Source: Gammaproteobacteria bacterium
GTDB lineage: Bacteria; Pseudomonadota; Gammaproteobacteria; Methylococcales; UBA2780
Assembly: GCA_003646305.1 (NCBI GenBank)
Contig: QNFJ01000064.1
Span: 1 to 10,189 of the forward strand
Direction: 5' to 3'
DNA: 10,189 nt
A program made the position numbers and the translations under genes. The notes beneath the pieces are model-generated. The model was not told the origin of the DNA, did not search any database, and was given only the letters and a program-made list of their open reading frames with translations. Positions 1 to 5,956 of this stretch are shown here, in pieces (the stretch's first letter is position 1; every line of letters starts with the position of its first letter).

Positions 1-77
1 CGACCTCGGAAGTGAAACCGCTTAGCGCCGATGATAGTGTGGTATTAGCCATGTGAAAGTAGGGAACCGCCAGGCTC
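1..77 (+). rRNA. rrf: 5S ribosomal RNA, 3' part (5' end outside window)
   Basis: The first bases match the 3' two thirds of gammaproteobacterial 5S rRNA: a segment like E. coli CGAACTCAGAAGTGAAAC, then TAGCGCCGATGATAGTGTGG, then AGTAGGGAACCGCCAGGC, which closes the terminal helix. By alignment to the remembered 120-nt E. coli molecule, about 42 nt of the 5' end lie before the window. The exact 3' end (75-78) is uncertain. The gene is followed at once by an intrinsic terminator, as expected for the end of an rRNA operon. Confidence 0.95.
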
Positions 78-85
78 TTAATTTG

Positions 86-120
86 AAAACCCCATCAGTT
101 ACTTCTGATGGGGTTTTTTA
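86..120 (+). terminator. Intrinsic terminator of the rRNA operon
   Basis: A perfect 13-bp stem pairs 86-98 with 105-117 around a 6-nt loop (TTACTT). The core is CCCCATCAG/CTGATGGGG, followed by a run of T at 114-119. It starts about 9 nt after the 5S end, so it should end rRNA transcription and separate it from the genes downstream. Confidence 0.95.
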
Positions 121-161
121 TTGCGATATAAACAATACATCAGTTCATTTCGGTGGAGATT

Positions 162-323
162 ATGGTTGCCTTTTTACCCTGTCTTAGCTTTCTATTAGGG
201 CTTTTCGAGACATTTTTCACCCTCTGTTATATCATTACGAATCGCGACACAGCTATAATTTCACTCTATTCAGTTCCAATTCAGTTGCCAACTATATATT
301 GGAGCCGTATAGGAATTTTATAA
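162..323 (+). CDS. Possible small hydrophobic protein or leader ORF (53 aa)
   Basis: An ATG at 162 lies 3 nt after a purine-rich GGTGGAG (152-158) and opens 53 codons ending in TAA at 321-323, which is 35 nt before the cytochrome start. The product begins MVAFLPCLSFLLGLF and stays hydrophobic for about 25 residues, so it could be a single-pass membrane peptide. It contains Cys7 and Cys22. I recognise no family. Against it, the candidate promoter elements of the cytochrome gene fall inside it, and an open frame of this length can arise by chance. It is listed because the ribosome binding site is better than expected by chance. Confidence 0.2.
   Translation: MVAFLPCLSFLLGLFETFFTLCYIITNRDTAIISLYSVPIQLPTIYWSRIGIL
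271..292 (+). promoter_or_regulatory. Direct repeat, possible activator site upstream of the cytochrome gene
   Basis: CAGTTCCAA (271-279) is repeated as CAGTTGCCAA (282-291), an 11-bp period that is close to one helical turn. The second copy overlaps the candidate -35 hexamer. Tandem half-sites in this position are typical of activators that contact RNA polymerase, such as response regulators. Assigning a particular regulator would be guesswork. Confidence 0.25.
285..313 (+). promoter_or_regulatory. Candidate sigma-70 promoter for the cytochrome operon
   Basis: TTGCCA (285-290) is followed after 17 bp by TATAGG (308-313). The -35 matches the consensus in four of six bases and so does the -10. 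A better -10 sequence, TATAAT, lies at 319-324 but has no good -35 at the right distance. The gap 121-358 must hold a promoter, because the rRNA terminator precedes it and no other plus-strand gene does. Which hexamers are used is uncertain. Confidence 0.25.
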
Positions 324-358
324 TGACAATATAATTAAGATATCAGGAGAGTACAAAA

Positions 359-877
359 ATGGTTACAAAATCTAGATTATTGAAAATATTTATGGCTGCT
401 TCAGCCATTATTTTTAGTGGTTCTGTTCTGGCGCATGGGAATGTATCACCTCAGGCAGTTGATGTCTCAACACTTCCTGTAATTGGCGAAGAGTGGGTTG
501 AAGAAAATCCGTATAGAAATGAAGATGACTCTACTCTCTTGGAAGAGGCAGTAAAAATCGGTAAATCAGCTTTCAACCAGAATTGTGCTCGCTGCCACGG
601 TCTAGGTGGTGTCTCTGGTGGAATCGCGCCTGATTTACGTGAAACCCTAACACCTGATGCAGAAGGTGATGAATGGTTTATGTACAGAATTAGAAATGGT
701 GCTGAGCGTAATGGCATCACTTATATGCCTAAATTTGAAGGCATCATGGCTCAAGAAGCAATGTGGGCTCTGAAATCATGGTTAGATACCTGTGACCCTG
801 AAGTCGATGATGACAGTTCTTGCTGGGTTGGTGATGAAAAGAATTCTTGTCTGACAGCGGAAGGGCAGTGTGAATAA
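359..877 (+). CDS. pedF: Periplasmic cytochrome c, PedF/c550 type, for a PQQ alcohol dehydrogenase
   Basis: The product is an exported 172-aa single-haem cytochrome c that probably accepts electrons from a periplasmic PQQ-dependent alcohol dehydrogenase and passes them to the respiratory chain. Residues 1-25 form a signal peptide ending VLA before HG. The haem site is C76-A-R-C79-H80, and M123 in the TYMPKF segment is the likely sixth ligand. The C-terminal tail is acidic and carries four more cysteines (145, 155, 164, 171), enough for two disulfides. AGGAGA at 345-350 supports the ATG at 359. The downstream gene overlaps by 8 nt, so the two are co-translated. The cytochrome followed by a binding protein mirrors pedF-pedG of Pseudomonas putida and xoxG-xoxJ of methylotrophs. 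The cytochrome class is sure; the PedF assignment rests on context and general resemblance. Confidence 0.85.
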   Translation: MVTKSRLLKIFMAASAIIFSGSVLAHGNVSPQAVDVSTLPVIGEEWVEENPYRNEDDSTLLEEAVKIGKSAFNQNCARCHGLGGVSGGIAPDLRETLTPDAEGDEWFMYRIRNGAERNGITYMPKFEGIMAQEAMWALKSWLDTCDPEVDDDSSCWVGDEKNSCLTAEGQCE

Positions 878-1706
878 AAAGTTTTTATCCGTTCTATTAC
901 TTCCCCTGCTTTTATTAGCAGGGGAAGCTTATTCTGGAGAAGATTTTGATTCGATCCGTTCTAAAGGCGGATTAAGAGTCGCTGTCTATAAAGACTTCCC
1001 TCCTTATTCATATTCAGATAAAGGAAGAATTGTTGGTATTGATGTCGATATTGCAAAAGCAATTGCTTCAGAGCTTGAGATCGACGCCCTGATTTGGTCG
1101 GTGGGTGCTGATGAAAATATGGAGGATGATCTACGGAATTTCGTCTGGAAGGGGCATTACTTAGGTGGTGGAACGGCAGACTTTATGATGCATGTTCCCT
1201 TCGATAAGGAGTTTGCTGAAGAAAATGATAAAGTGATTATTTTTTCTCCCTATGCCACTGAATCAGTTGTTGTGCTACGTGATGCTGGCCGTGCAGAAAA
1301 TGAAACGGTTATGCAAACCTTTCTGAAAGGGAAAGTTGGTGTTGAACTCGATACAATGCCAGATTTTTATCTAACTAGCTCTAGCCGTGGCATGTTTCGT
1401 AATAGTGTTAAGCACTTTATGACGGTTGAAGAGGCTGTTGCCGCTTTTCTTAAAGGGGATGTTCAGTCTGTTGTTGCACCAAAAGCTCAAATTGAATCTG
1501 CTTTGGGTGCAGACCGTTCTTCTTACACTTTTTCTGCCTTGTCTGTTTCAGGTAGGGTTCGTTCTGACTGGAAATTGGCGATTGCAATCAAAGAAGGGCG
1601 TGATGAGTTGATTGCTGCCGTTAAAGCTGCATTTGGTAACCTACAACGATCTGGAAAAGTTGAAGAGATCTATGCTAAGTACAATATAAGCTACGAGAGT
1701 CCTTAG
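870..1706 (+). CDS. pedG: Periplasmic solute-binding-type protein associated with quinoprotein dehydrogenases (PedG/MoxJ/XoxJ-like)
   Basis: This is a 278-aa protein of the family 3 solute-binding fold. It has a signal peptide (about 1-22, ending AYS), then a typical first strand around GLRVAVYKDFPPYSY (35-49) and the GIDVDIAKAIASEL segment (56-69). The C-terminal RSGKVEEIYAKY is also usual for the fold. The start is a GTG at 870, 4 nt after GGAAGGG (859-865) and inside the end of the cytochrome gene, so translation is coupled. No ABC permease or ATPase lies nearby. In methanol dehydrogenase systems the equivalent MoxJ/XoxJ proteins are thought to help maturation or activation of the dehydrogenase rather than transport; by analogy this one may bind or chaperone a quinoprotein. 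A true transport role cannot be excluded. The mature protein has no cysteine. Confidence 0.8.
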   Translation: MNKKFLSVLLLPLLLLAGEAYSGEDFDSIRSKGGLRVAVYKDFPPYSYSDKGRIVGIDVDIAKAIASELEIDALIWSVGADENMEDDLRNFVWKGHYLGGGTADFMMHVPFDKEFAEENDKVIIFSPYATESVVVLRDAGRAENETVMQTFLKGKVGVELDTMPDFYLTSSSRGMFRNSVKHFMTVEEAVAAFLKGDVQSVVAPKAQIESALGADRSSYTFSALSVSGRVRSDWKLAIAIKEGRDELIAAVKAAFGNLQRSGKVEEIYAKYNISYESP

Positions 1707-1768
1707 GATAAATCCCATTGATTAAGGCACTGTATGTAATGGTTTAATAAACCTGTGGCTGTATATTT

Positions 1769-1801
1769 AAAGGGAATTCTTAAGTAAGAATTCCCTTTTT
1801 A
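1769..1801 (+). terminator. Intrinsic terminator after the cytochrome/binding-protein pair
   Basis: A perfect 13-bp stem pairs AAAGGGAATTCTT (1769-1781) with AAGAATTCCCTTT (1786-1798) around a 4-nt loop, and T continues to 1800. It lies 63 nt after the upstream stop codon. It should end most transcripts there, so the genes from 1885 onward probably need their own promoter or readthrough. Confidence 0.85.
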
Positions 1802-1884
1802 TTTGCAGGCTGTTAAGGAAACTACCCAGAGCATATTAGTTATGATTAAATAGCTAATAAAACAATAAGTCCCTGGAGGATGCT

Positions 1885-2460
1885 ATGCGAATCTCAGATA
1901 ACCGATTTTTTAAGAGTAGTAGTTTTGCCTTTCTATTTTTACTTACTTTTATCAGTATGCCCACTTTGGCTGATTTAGATGGTGTGAAAGGTGTTTATCT
2001 TGTTGATAAGTCAAATCAAGAGCAACGAGTTGCCTCTATCGTTTTGACGCCAAAAGGTAAGGGTTATCTTTATAGTCTGCATCTGGACACCGAATATTTT
2101 GAGGACCAATTCCTTTCTATGCGCCCATTTAAGTGCTTGATGGGTGGTGAGCAAGTGCTCTGTTATGTTGACTACCCTTATACAAATCAAAAATATATAG
2201 AAGAGGGCGACCTAACTAGTCTTGAGTATGACCTTCTTTTCCTGCACAAAAGCCCGACTGAATACGGAATCAATTTGTGGAATGGTATCTATTACAAGTT
2301 GCAGCTCGCTGATGGTGAAATAAAAGGGAAACTGTACGAGCTTGATATGAATCTCCTTTCTGCACCTCCCGAGGAAGGAATTACTAGACCGATAACAGAT
2401 GATGATATTTTTGAAGGTGATATCGATAATCAGCGTTTTCCAGAACTTTTGATCAAATGA
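1885..2460 (+). CDS. Exported protein of unknown function in the quinoprotein cassette
   Basis: I do not recognise a named family for this 191-aa protein. It has a signal peptide of about 29 residues ending PTLA before DLDG, so the mature part (about 162 residues) should be periplasmic. It has no further membrane span and no lipobox. Two cysteines, C84 and C93, flank a short MGG-containing loop and could form a disulfide. The most distinctive part is about 95-137, with YPYTNQKYIEEGDLTSLEYD and then TEYGINLWNGIYYKL, which looks like a conserved core rich in aromatic and acidic residues. The tail is acidic. GGAGGA at 1875-1880, 4 nt before the ATG, is a strong ribosome binding site. The SoxYZ-like gene follows after 38 nt. 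A role in the same periplasmic quinoprotein or thiol system is inferred from position only. Confidence 0.75.
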   Translation: MRISDNRFFKSSSFAFLFLLTFISMPTLADLDGVKGVYLVDKSNQEQRVASIVLTPKGKGYLYSLHLDTEYFEDQFLSMRPFKCLMGGEQVLCYVDYPYTNQKYIEEGDLTSLEYDLLFLHKSPTEYGINLWNGIYYKLQLADGEIKGKLYELDMNLLSAPPEEGITRPITDDDIFEGDIDNQRFPELLIK

Positions 2461-2498
2461 GAAGGTCAGAAGATAATCTATTTATTCGAGGATATTTA

Positions 2499-3251
2499 AT
2501 GAGACTGTTTCTATGTGTTCTGTTGATGGTCGGTTCATTTTCAATGGCTTCAGCAGAAGAAATTCCTGAAGATCCGTTGGGTTCTATCCAGTGGGACGAT
2601 ATGGTTAGAGCTTATTTGAGCGAACATAAAGTTGTTTTTGATGACAGGGTTAAAGTCGTTGCGCCAGAATTTGCAGAAGACTCCATGAATGTTCCAGTCT
2701 CTGTTGATGCAAGTGAGTTAACAGGGATTAAAGAGATTTTTCTGTTTGCGGAATTTAACCCTATTCCTAAAATCCTGAAGTTCTATCCTGAGGCTTCAAA
2801 AGCGGCTTTCTCCTTTCGGTTTAAAATTCAGCAGGCAAGCCCCGTCCGAGCCGCAGTTCTTACTAATGACAATATCTGGCATGTTGGAGGTGTCTGGATT
2901 GATGCAGCCGGTGGTGGATGTACGAGGGCGAGTGATGATCGTTTAGCTGGAGATTGGGCAGACCACCTTGGTGAAATTTATGCGGCAGTTTGGGATACCG
3001 GTACTGTTCGGCGTACGAAAATATCGATCAGCCATCCAATGGACACAGGACTTGTTGCGGGAATTCCCTCATTTTACATCGAAGAAATCCAGTTGACAGA
3101 TGACGCTGGGAAACTTCTGGCGAGGATTGAACCGTATGAGCCTGTGCAGGAAAACCCCGTTTTCACGCTCGATCTGGGTAAAAATGGCTCGATCAATATT
3201 GAGGCTATCGACAACAATGCCAATGAATTTTCTGCGAGGATTGTACGATGA
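2499..3251 (+). CDS. SoxY-SoxZ fusion carrier of the quinoprotein-associated type
   Basis: This is a 250-aa exported protein fusing a SoxY-like and a SoxZ-like domain. In thiosulfate oxidation SoxYZ carries sulfur intermediates on a SoxY cysteine; the fused form is known as a companion of PQQ dehydrogenases, with unknown cargo. The signal peptide runs 1-19 (ending ASA before EE), the SoxY-like part about 25-145, ending GGGC with Cys141, and the SoxZ-like part about 170-250, with the typical SISHPMDTG segment. Cys141 is the likely carrier residue and lies inside the chain, whereas SoxY has it at a free C-terminal GGCGG. The ATG at 2499 follows GAGGA (2488-2492) by 6 nt and is directly before the signal peptide. 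An in-frame ATG at 2457 would add 14 charged residues in front and is less likely. It overlaps the next gene by ATGA. Confidence 0.85.
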   Translation: MRLFLCVLLMVGSFSMASAEEIPEDPLGSIQWDDMVRAYLSEHKVVFDDRVKVVAPEFAEDSMNVPVSVDASELTGIKEIFLFAEFNPIPKILKFYPEASKAAFSFRFKIQQASPVRAAVLTNDNIWHVGGVWIDAAGGGCTRASDDRLAGDWADHLGEIYAAVWDTGTVRRTKISISHPMDTGLVAGIPSFYIEEIQLTDDAGKLLARIEPYEPVQENPVFTLDLGKNGSINIEAIDNNANEFSARIVR

Positions 3252-4180
3252 GAAGATTATTAGGTGGTTTGGTTTTATTCATATTCTTTTCGCAACCTCT
3301 GTTTGCCGCTAAATTCGATTATGGTTTAAATGCAAAGCCTGTTGCCGATAACACTTACCTGTTTATTGGGAAAAAAGAAGATTTCAATTTTCAGAATGGT
3401 GGAAATATTGTTAATAGCGGCTTCATCATCACCGATGAAGGGGTTGTTGTAATCGATACAGGTTCATCCAGACGTTATGGCGAGCAGATGCTTGCAGAGA
3501 TCCGTAAGCAGACGAACAAACCCATTTTTAAAGTCATTAACACGCACCATCATCCGGATCATTTTTTGGGAAACCAGGCATTTAAGCCTGCTCCTATCGC
3601 AGCACTAAAAGGGACGGTGAAAGGTATAAAGAACTCAGGCGATATGTTCGCTGAGAATCTATACCGTATGACAGGTGACTGGATGCGTGGGACAGAGGCT
3701 GTTGTTCCCGATATAACACTGCAACCAGGCATTGAAGAAATAGGTGGTCATGAACTTGAATATATTGAGTTAAGCGGTCATACAGGTAGTGATCTGGCCG
3801 TTTTTGATAGAACAACGGGCGTCCTTTTTGCGGGTGACCTGGTTTTTCATAATAGGACCTTGACGACACCTCATGCGATTCCAGAGAAATGGTTTGTGGC
3901 GTTAGATAAGTTAGCAAAGCTGCCGTTTAAAGTGCTTATTCCAGGGCATGGCGAACCGGTAAGCGATCTTTCGGCGATAGAGCAAACGAGAGATTACCTC
4001 CGTTGGTTGGTAACCACATTGGAAAATGGCGCGAATAAAGGGCTGTCGATGAATGAGGTAATGCAGACTGAAATACCCGCCCGTTTTGCAGGTCTTGCAC
4101 TAGTGAAGAGCGAGTTAAATCGGTCGGTTGTACATCTTTATCCAGGCATTGAGAAGAAAACCCTACATAAGCTGAATTAA
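3248..4180 (+). CDS. Exported zinc metallohydrolase, metallo-beta-lactamase fold (quinoprotein relay/SoxH-like)
   Basis: This 310-aa protein has a signal peptide (about 1-20, ending LFA) and a complete metallo-beta-lactamase fold. The metal-binding motif is H100-H-H102-P-D104-H105, with further ligands H178 (SGHTGSD), D197 (FAGDL) and H234 (PGHG), so a two-metal site is intact. Proteins of this kind beside fused SoxYZ carriers are annotated as quinoprotein relay system zinc metallohydrolases and resemble SoxH; the substrate is unknown. Thioester, persulfide or thiol-linked hydrolysis on the carrier is an inference from the fold and the neighbour. The ATG at 3248 overlaps the carrier gene stop by 4 nt and has GAGGA at 3236-3240, so carrier and hydrolase are translationally coupled. 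I cannot decide between the two described subtypes of this hydrolase. Confidence 0.85.
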   Translation: MRRLLGGLVLFIFFSQPLFAAKFDYGLNAKPVADNTYLFIGKKEDFNFQNGGNIVNSGFIITDEGVVVIDTGSSRRYGEQMLAEIRKQTNKPIFKVINTHHHPDHFLGNQAFKPAPIAALKGTVKGIKNSGDMFAENLYRMTGDWMRGTEAVVPDITLQPGIEEIGGHELEYIELSGHTGSDLAVFDRTTGVLFAGDLVFHNRTLTTPHAIPEKWFVALDKLAKLPFKVLIPGHGEPVSDLSAIEQTRDYLRWLVTTLENGANKGLSMNEVMQTEIPARFAGLALVKSELNRSVVHLYPGIEKKTLHKLN

Positions 4181-4183
4181 ACG

Positions 4184-4747
4184 GTGAGTTATTTTCTTAA
4201 GCTGTTTGCGGTGTTGGTGACATTGCCGCTGGCAGCGTGCAGTGGCATAAATAGTTTGATTGCTAATGAACCCTATCACCCCGCGCCCTACCATTCTGTG
4301 ACCCAGCTGGCTCCTCCGCTTGGTGTCAGGAAGGTCTCAACCGAAGAGACACGTCGTCTCCATCAAAATAGGCTGGCCATTTTTGTTGATGTTATGGGTG
4401 CCATTTTCAGAGAAGAAAGCCTCGATTTTGACGGGGAGTGGCTCGTTAATGGCCCGCGGGCAGATATTCCAGGGAGTGTGTGGCTACCCAACACCGGTGA
4501 GGAGCAGCTTATTCCTGTTATCGAACGCTATTACAGAGAGAACCTTCAGCGATTAACGGCTGGTGACAAAGAGGTAGCGCTGCTATTTTACTGTATCGAA
4601 GATTGCTGGATGTCCTGGAATGCGAGTAAACGAGCTGTCGAGTGGGGTTATCGGTCTGTATTGTGGTACAGAAAAGGGGTTGATGGTTGGAAAGAGGCCG
4701 GTTTCCCGCTTGAAGAGCGGCTCCCTATCCCGTTGCCTATCGATTGA
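4184..4747 (+). CDS. CxxxCW-motif lipoprotein, rhodanese-like, associated with PQQ-dependent catabolism
   Basis: This 187-aa protein starts with a lipoprotein signal: hydrophobic residues 4-18 and the lipobox LAAC with Cys19, followed by Ser, which favours the outer membrane. The mature part ends in a rhodanese-like segment with C137-I-E-D-C141-W142, then SKRAVEWGYRSVLWYRKGVDGW, as in the known family of PQQ-linked CXXCW-motif proteins. Two cysteines in this arrangement suggest thiol exchange or persulfide transfer; the actual activity is unknown. The start is a GTG, 3 nt after the TAA of the hydrolase gene and in the same frame. No Shine-Dalgarno sequence is visible, so translation probably depends on reinitiation after the hydrolase. 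No other start fits, since an in-frame stop precedes it and the signal sequence follows directly. No terminator is seen in the 39 bp before dinB. Confidence 0.85.
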   Translation: MSYFLKLFAVLVTLPLAACSGINSLIANEPYHPAPYHSVTQLAPPLGVRKVSTEETRRLHQNRLAIFVDVMGAIFREESLDFDGEWLVNGPRADIPGSVWLPNTGEEQLIPVIERYYRENLQRLTAGDKEVALLFYCIEDCWMSWNASKRAVEWGYRSVLWYRKGVDGWKEAGFPLEERLPIPLPID

Positions 4748-4786
4748 TACAGCTACTGAATGTGGGCCTGGTTTAAAAGGTTGTTA

Positions 4787-5872
4787 TTAGGTGTCTCTCT
4801 CCAGCTCTAATTCTAACTGCCCGGACTGTTCCAATTCTGAAAATGTAATGCCGAGCCCAATCAGTCTGACTGGCCGCTCTGTTCGCTCCCAAACCGTTGT
4901 ATAAAGTTGTTGATACTTTTTGAGTTGTGGTTTGTTGCCGACAGTTTGGATTGTGGTGGTTTTAAAGTCACTAAAACGGATTTTAAGTGTGAGTGAATGA
5001 ATTGGTAATGTAATATGGGTGCTTTTTTCAGCAAGCCGTTCAAGTAGTTTTTCATAGAGCTTGTTTAGCGCCTCGATGCCACTTTCTAATAAATCAAGAT
5101 CCACTGCAAAGGTTGTTTCGACGCTTAACGACTTTCGAATCCTGTTTGGGTTAACAGGACGGCTGTCGATCCCTCGACTGAGTTCATACAGCCGCTTTCC
5201 AAAACGGCCAAAATAATTTTCTAGAAAAGATGCGGAAAGCATTTGTAAGTTGCCACAAGTTTTAATGCCTAAGTTAGATAGTTTTTCTTCGGTCACTTTC
5301 CCGACACCATTTATTTTCTTGACGGGCAGAGTTTTTACAAATCCATCGATTTCTCTCGGTGTGATGATTTTCTGGCCATTAGGCTTATGCCAGTCGCTAC
5401 AGACTTTGGCAAGGAATTTATTCGGCGCGATACCGGCAGAGGCGGTTAGCTTCTCAGCGGTATAAATTCGCTGGCGAATCTCTTCGGCAATTAAGGTTGC
5501 ACTGCCCTGGCAATGTATGGAGCCGGTGACATCGAGAAAGGCTTCATCGAGAGATAAGGGCTCAACAAGCTCTGTATATTCCCTGAAGATGGACTGAATG
5601 CTCTTAGAGACCTTTTTATAGAGCGGCATTCGAACTGGCAGGCAGATGAGCGCAGGACATTTTCTTAGAGCGGTTGAGGTGGGCATGGCTGAATGGATGC
5701 CGAATTTTCGTGCTTCATAAGAGCAAGTGGCGACAACACCCCGTTTGTCAGGTGAACCACCTACAGCAATTGGTAGGCCAGAAAGCGAGGGGTTCTCTCT
5801 TATTTCAATAGCCGCGAAAAAACAGTCCATATCGATATGGATGATTTTTCGTTGGGGTTCCTGGCTATTCAT
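4787..5872 (-). CDS. dinB: DNA polymerase IV (Y-family translesion polymerase)
   Basis: The 361-aa product aligns along its length with E. coli DinB (351 aa). Catalytic residues are D14 in IDMDCFF and D109-E110 in PLSLDEAFLDVT; F19 is the steric gate that excludes ribonucleotides. The helix-hairpin-helix region around INGVGKVTEEKL and the little-finger region (about 240-345) are present. QLELEL at 352-357 resembles the C-terminal beta-clamp motif of E. coli, here followed by four more residues. It copies damaged or misaligned templates at the cost of fidelity. The start codon is bounded by an in-frame stop 9 nt upstream. An AGGGGG lies 12 nt before the ATG, rather far for a ribosome binding site. 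No LexA box is visible upstream. It is convergent with the lipoprotein gene and separated from prpF by a terminator. Confidence 0.97.
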   Translation of the reverse strand: MNSQEPQRKIIHIDMDCFFAAIEIRENPSLSGLPIAVGGSPDKRGVVATCSYEARKFGIHSAMPTSTALRKCPALICLPVRMPLYKKVSKSIQSIFREYTELVEPLSLDEAFLDVTGSIHCQGSATLIAEEIRQRIYTAEKLTASAGIAPNKFLAKVCSDWHKPNGQKIITPREIDGFVKTLPVKKINGVGKVTEEKLSNLGIKTCGNLQMLSASFLENYFGRFGKRLYELSRGIDSRPVNPNRIRKSLSVETTFAVDLDLLESGIEALNKLYEKLLERLAEKSTHITLPIHSLTLKIRFSDFKTTTIQTVGNKPQLKKYQQLYTTVWERTERPVRLIGLGITFSELEQSGQLELELERDT

Positions 5873-5917
5873 GCGGAGATTTTACCCCCTGCGGGTATAA
5901 GTTTCGTTGGTTTTGAT

Positions 5918-5934
5918 ATGCGGCCTGTCCGCAT
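5918..5934. promoter_or_regulatory. Dyad upstream of dinB, possible operator
   Basis: ATGCGG (5918-5923) and CCGCAT (5929-5934) form a perfect 6-bp inverted repeat around 5 nt, centred about 54 bp before the dinB start. The spacing and sequence do not match LexA sites (CTG-N10-CAG). It could be an operator or a small hairpin in the leader. No convincing -35/-10 pair was found nearby. Confidence 0.25.
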
Positions 5935-5956
5935 CAGCTCAGCATTATCTGGAAAT

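Noticed and set aside
2457..2498. Earlier in-frame ATG for the SoxYZ-like protein (overlap ATGA with the upstream gene)
   Set aside because: It would put 14 polar residues before an ideal signal peptide and lacks a ribosome binding site as good as the GAGGA that precedes the ATG at 2499.
3594..3917. Antisense 107-codon frame inside the hydrolase gene
   Set aside because: The sense strand encodes a complete metallo-beta-lactamase fold, and the antisense product has no recognisable features.
2499..4180. A thiosulfate-oxidising sox gene cluster
   Set aside because: SoxA, SoxX, SoxB and SoxCD are absent, SoxY and SoxZ are fused, and the neighbours are quinoprotein-associated families.
4748..4786. 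Bidirectional terminator between the lipoprotein gene and dinB
   Set aside because: No inverted repeat with a T tract is visible in these 39 bases.
5925..5942. LexA-like CTG...CAG upstream of dinB
   Set aside because: The spacing is 12 rather than 10 bp, and the flanking bases do not match the consensus.
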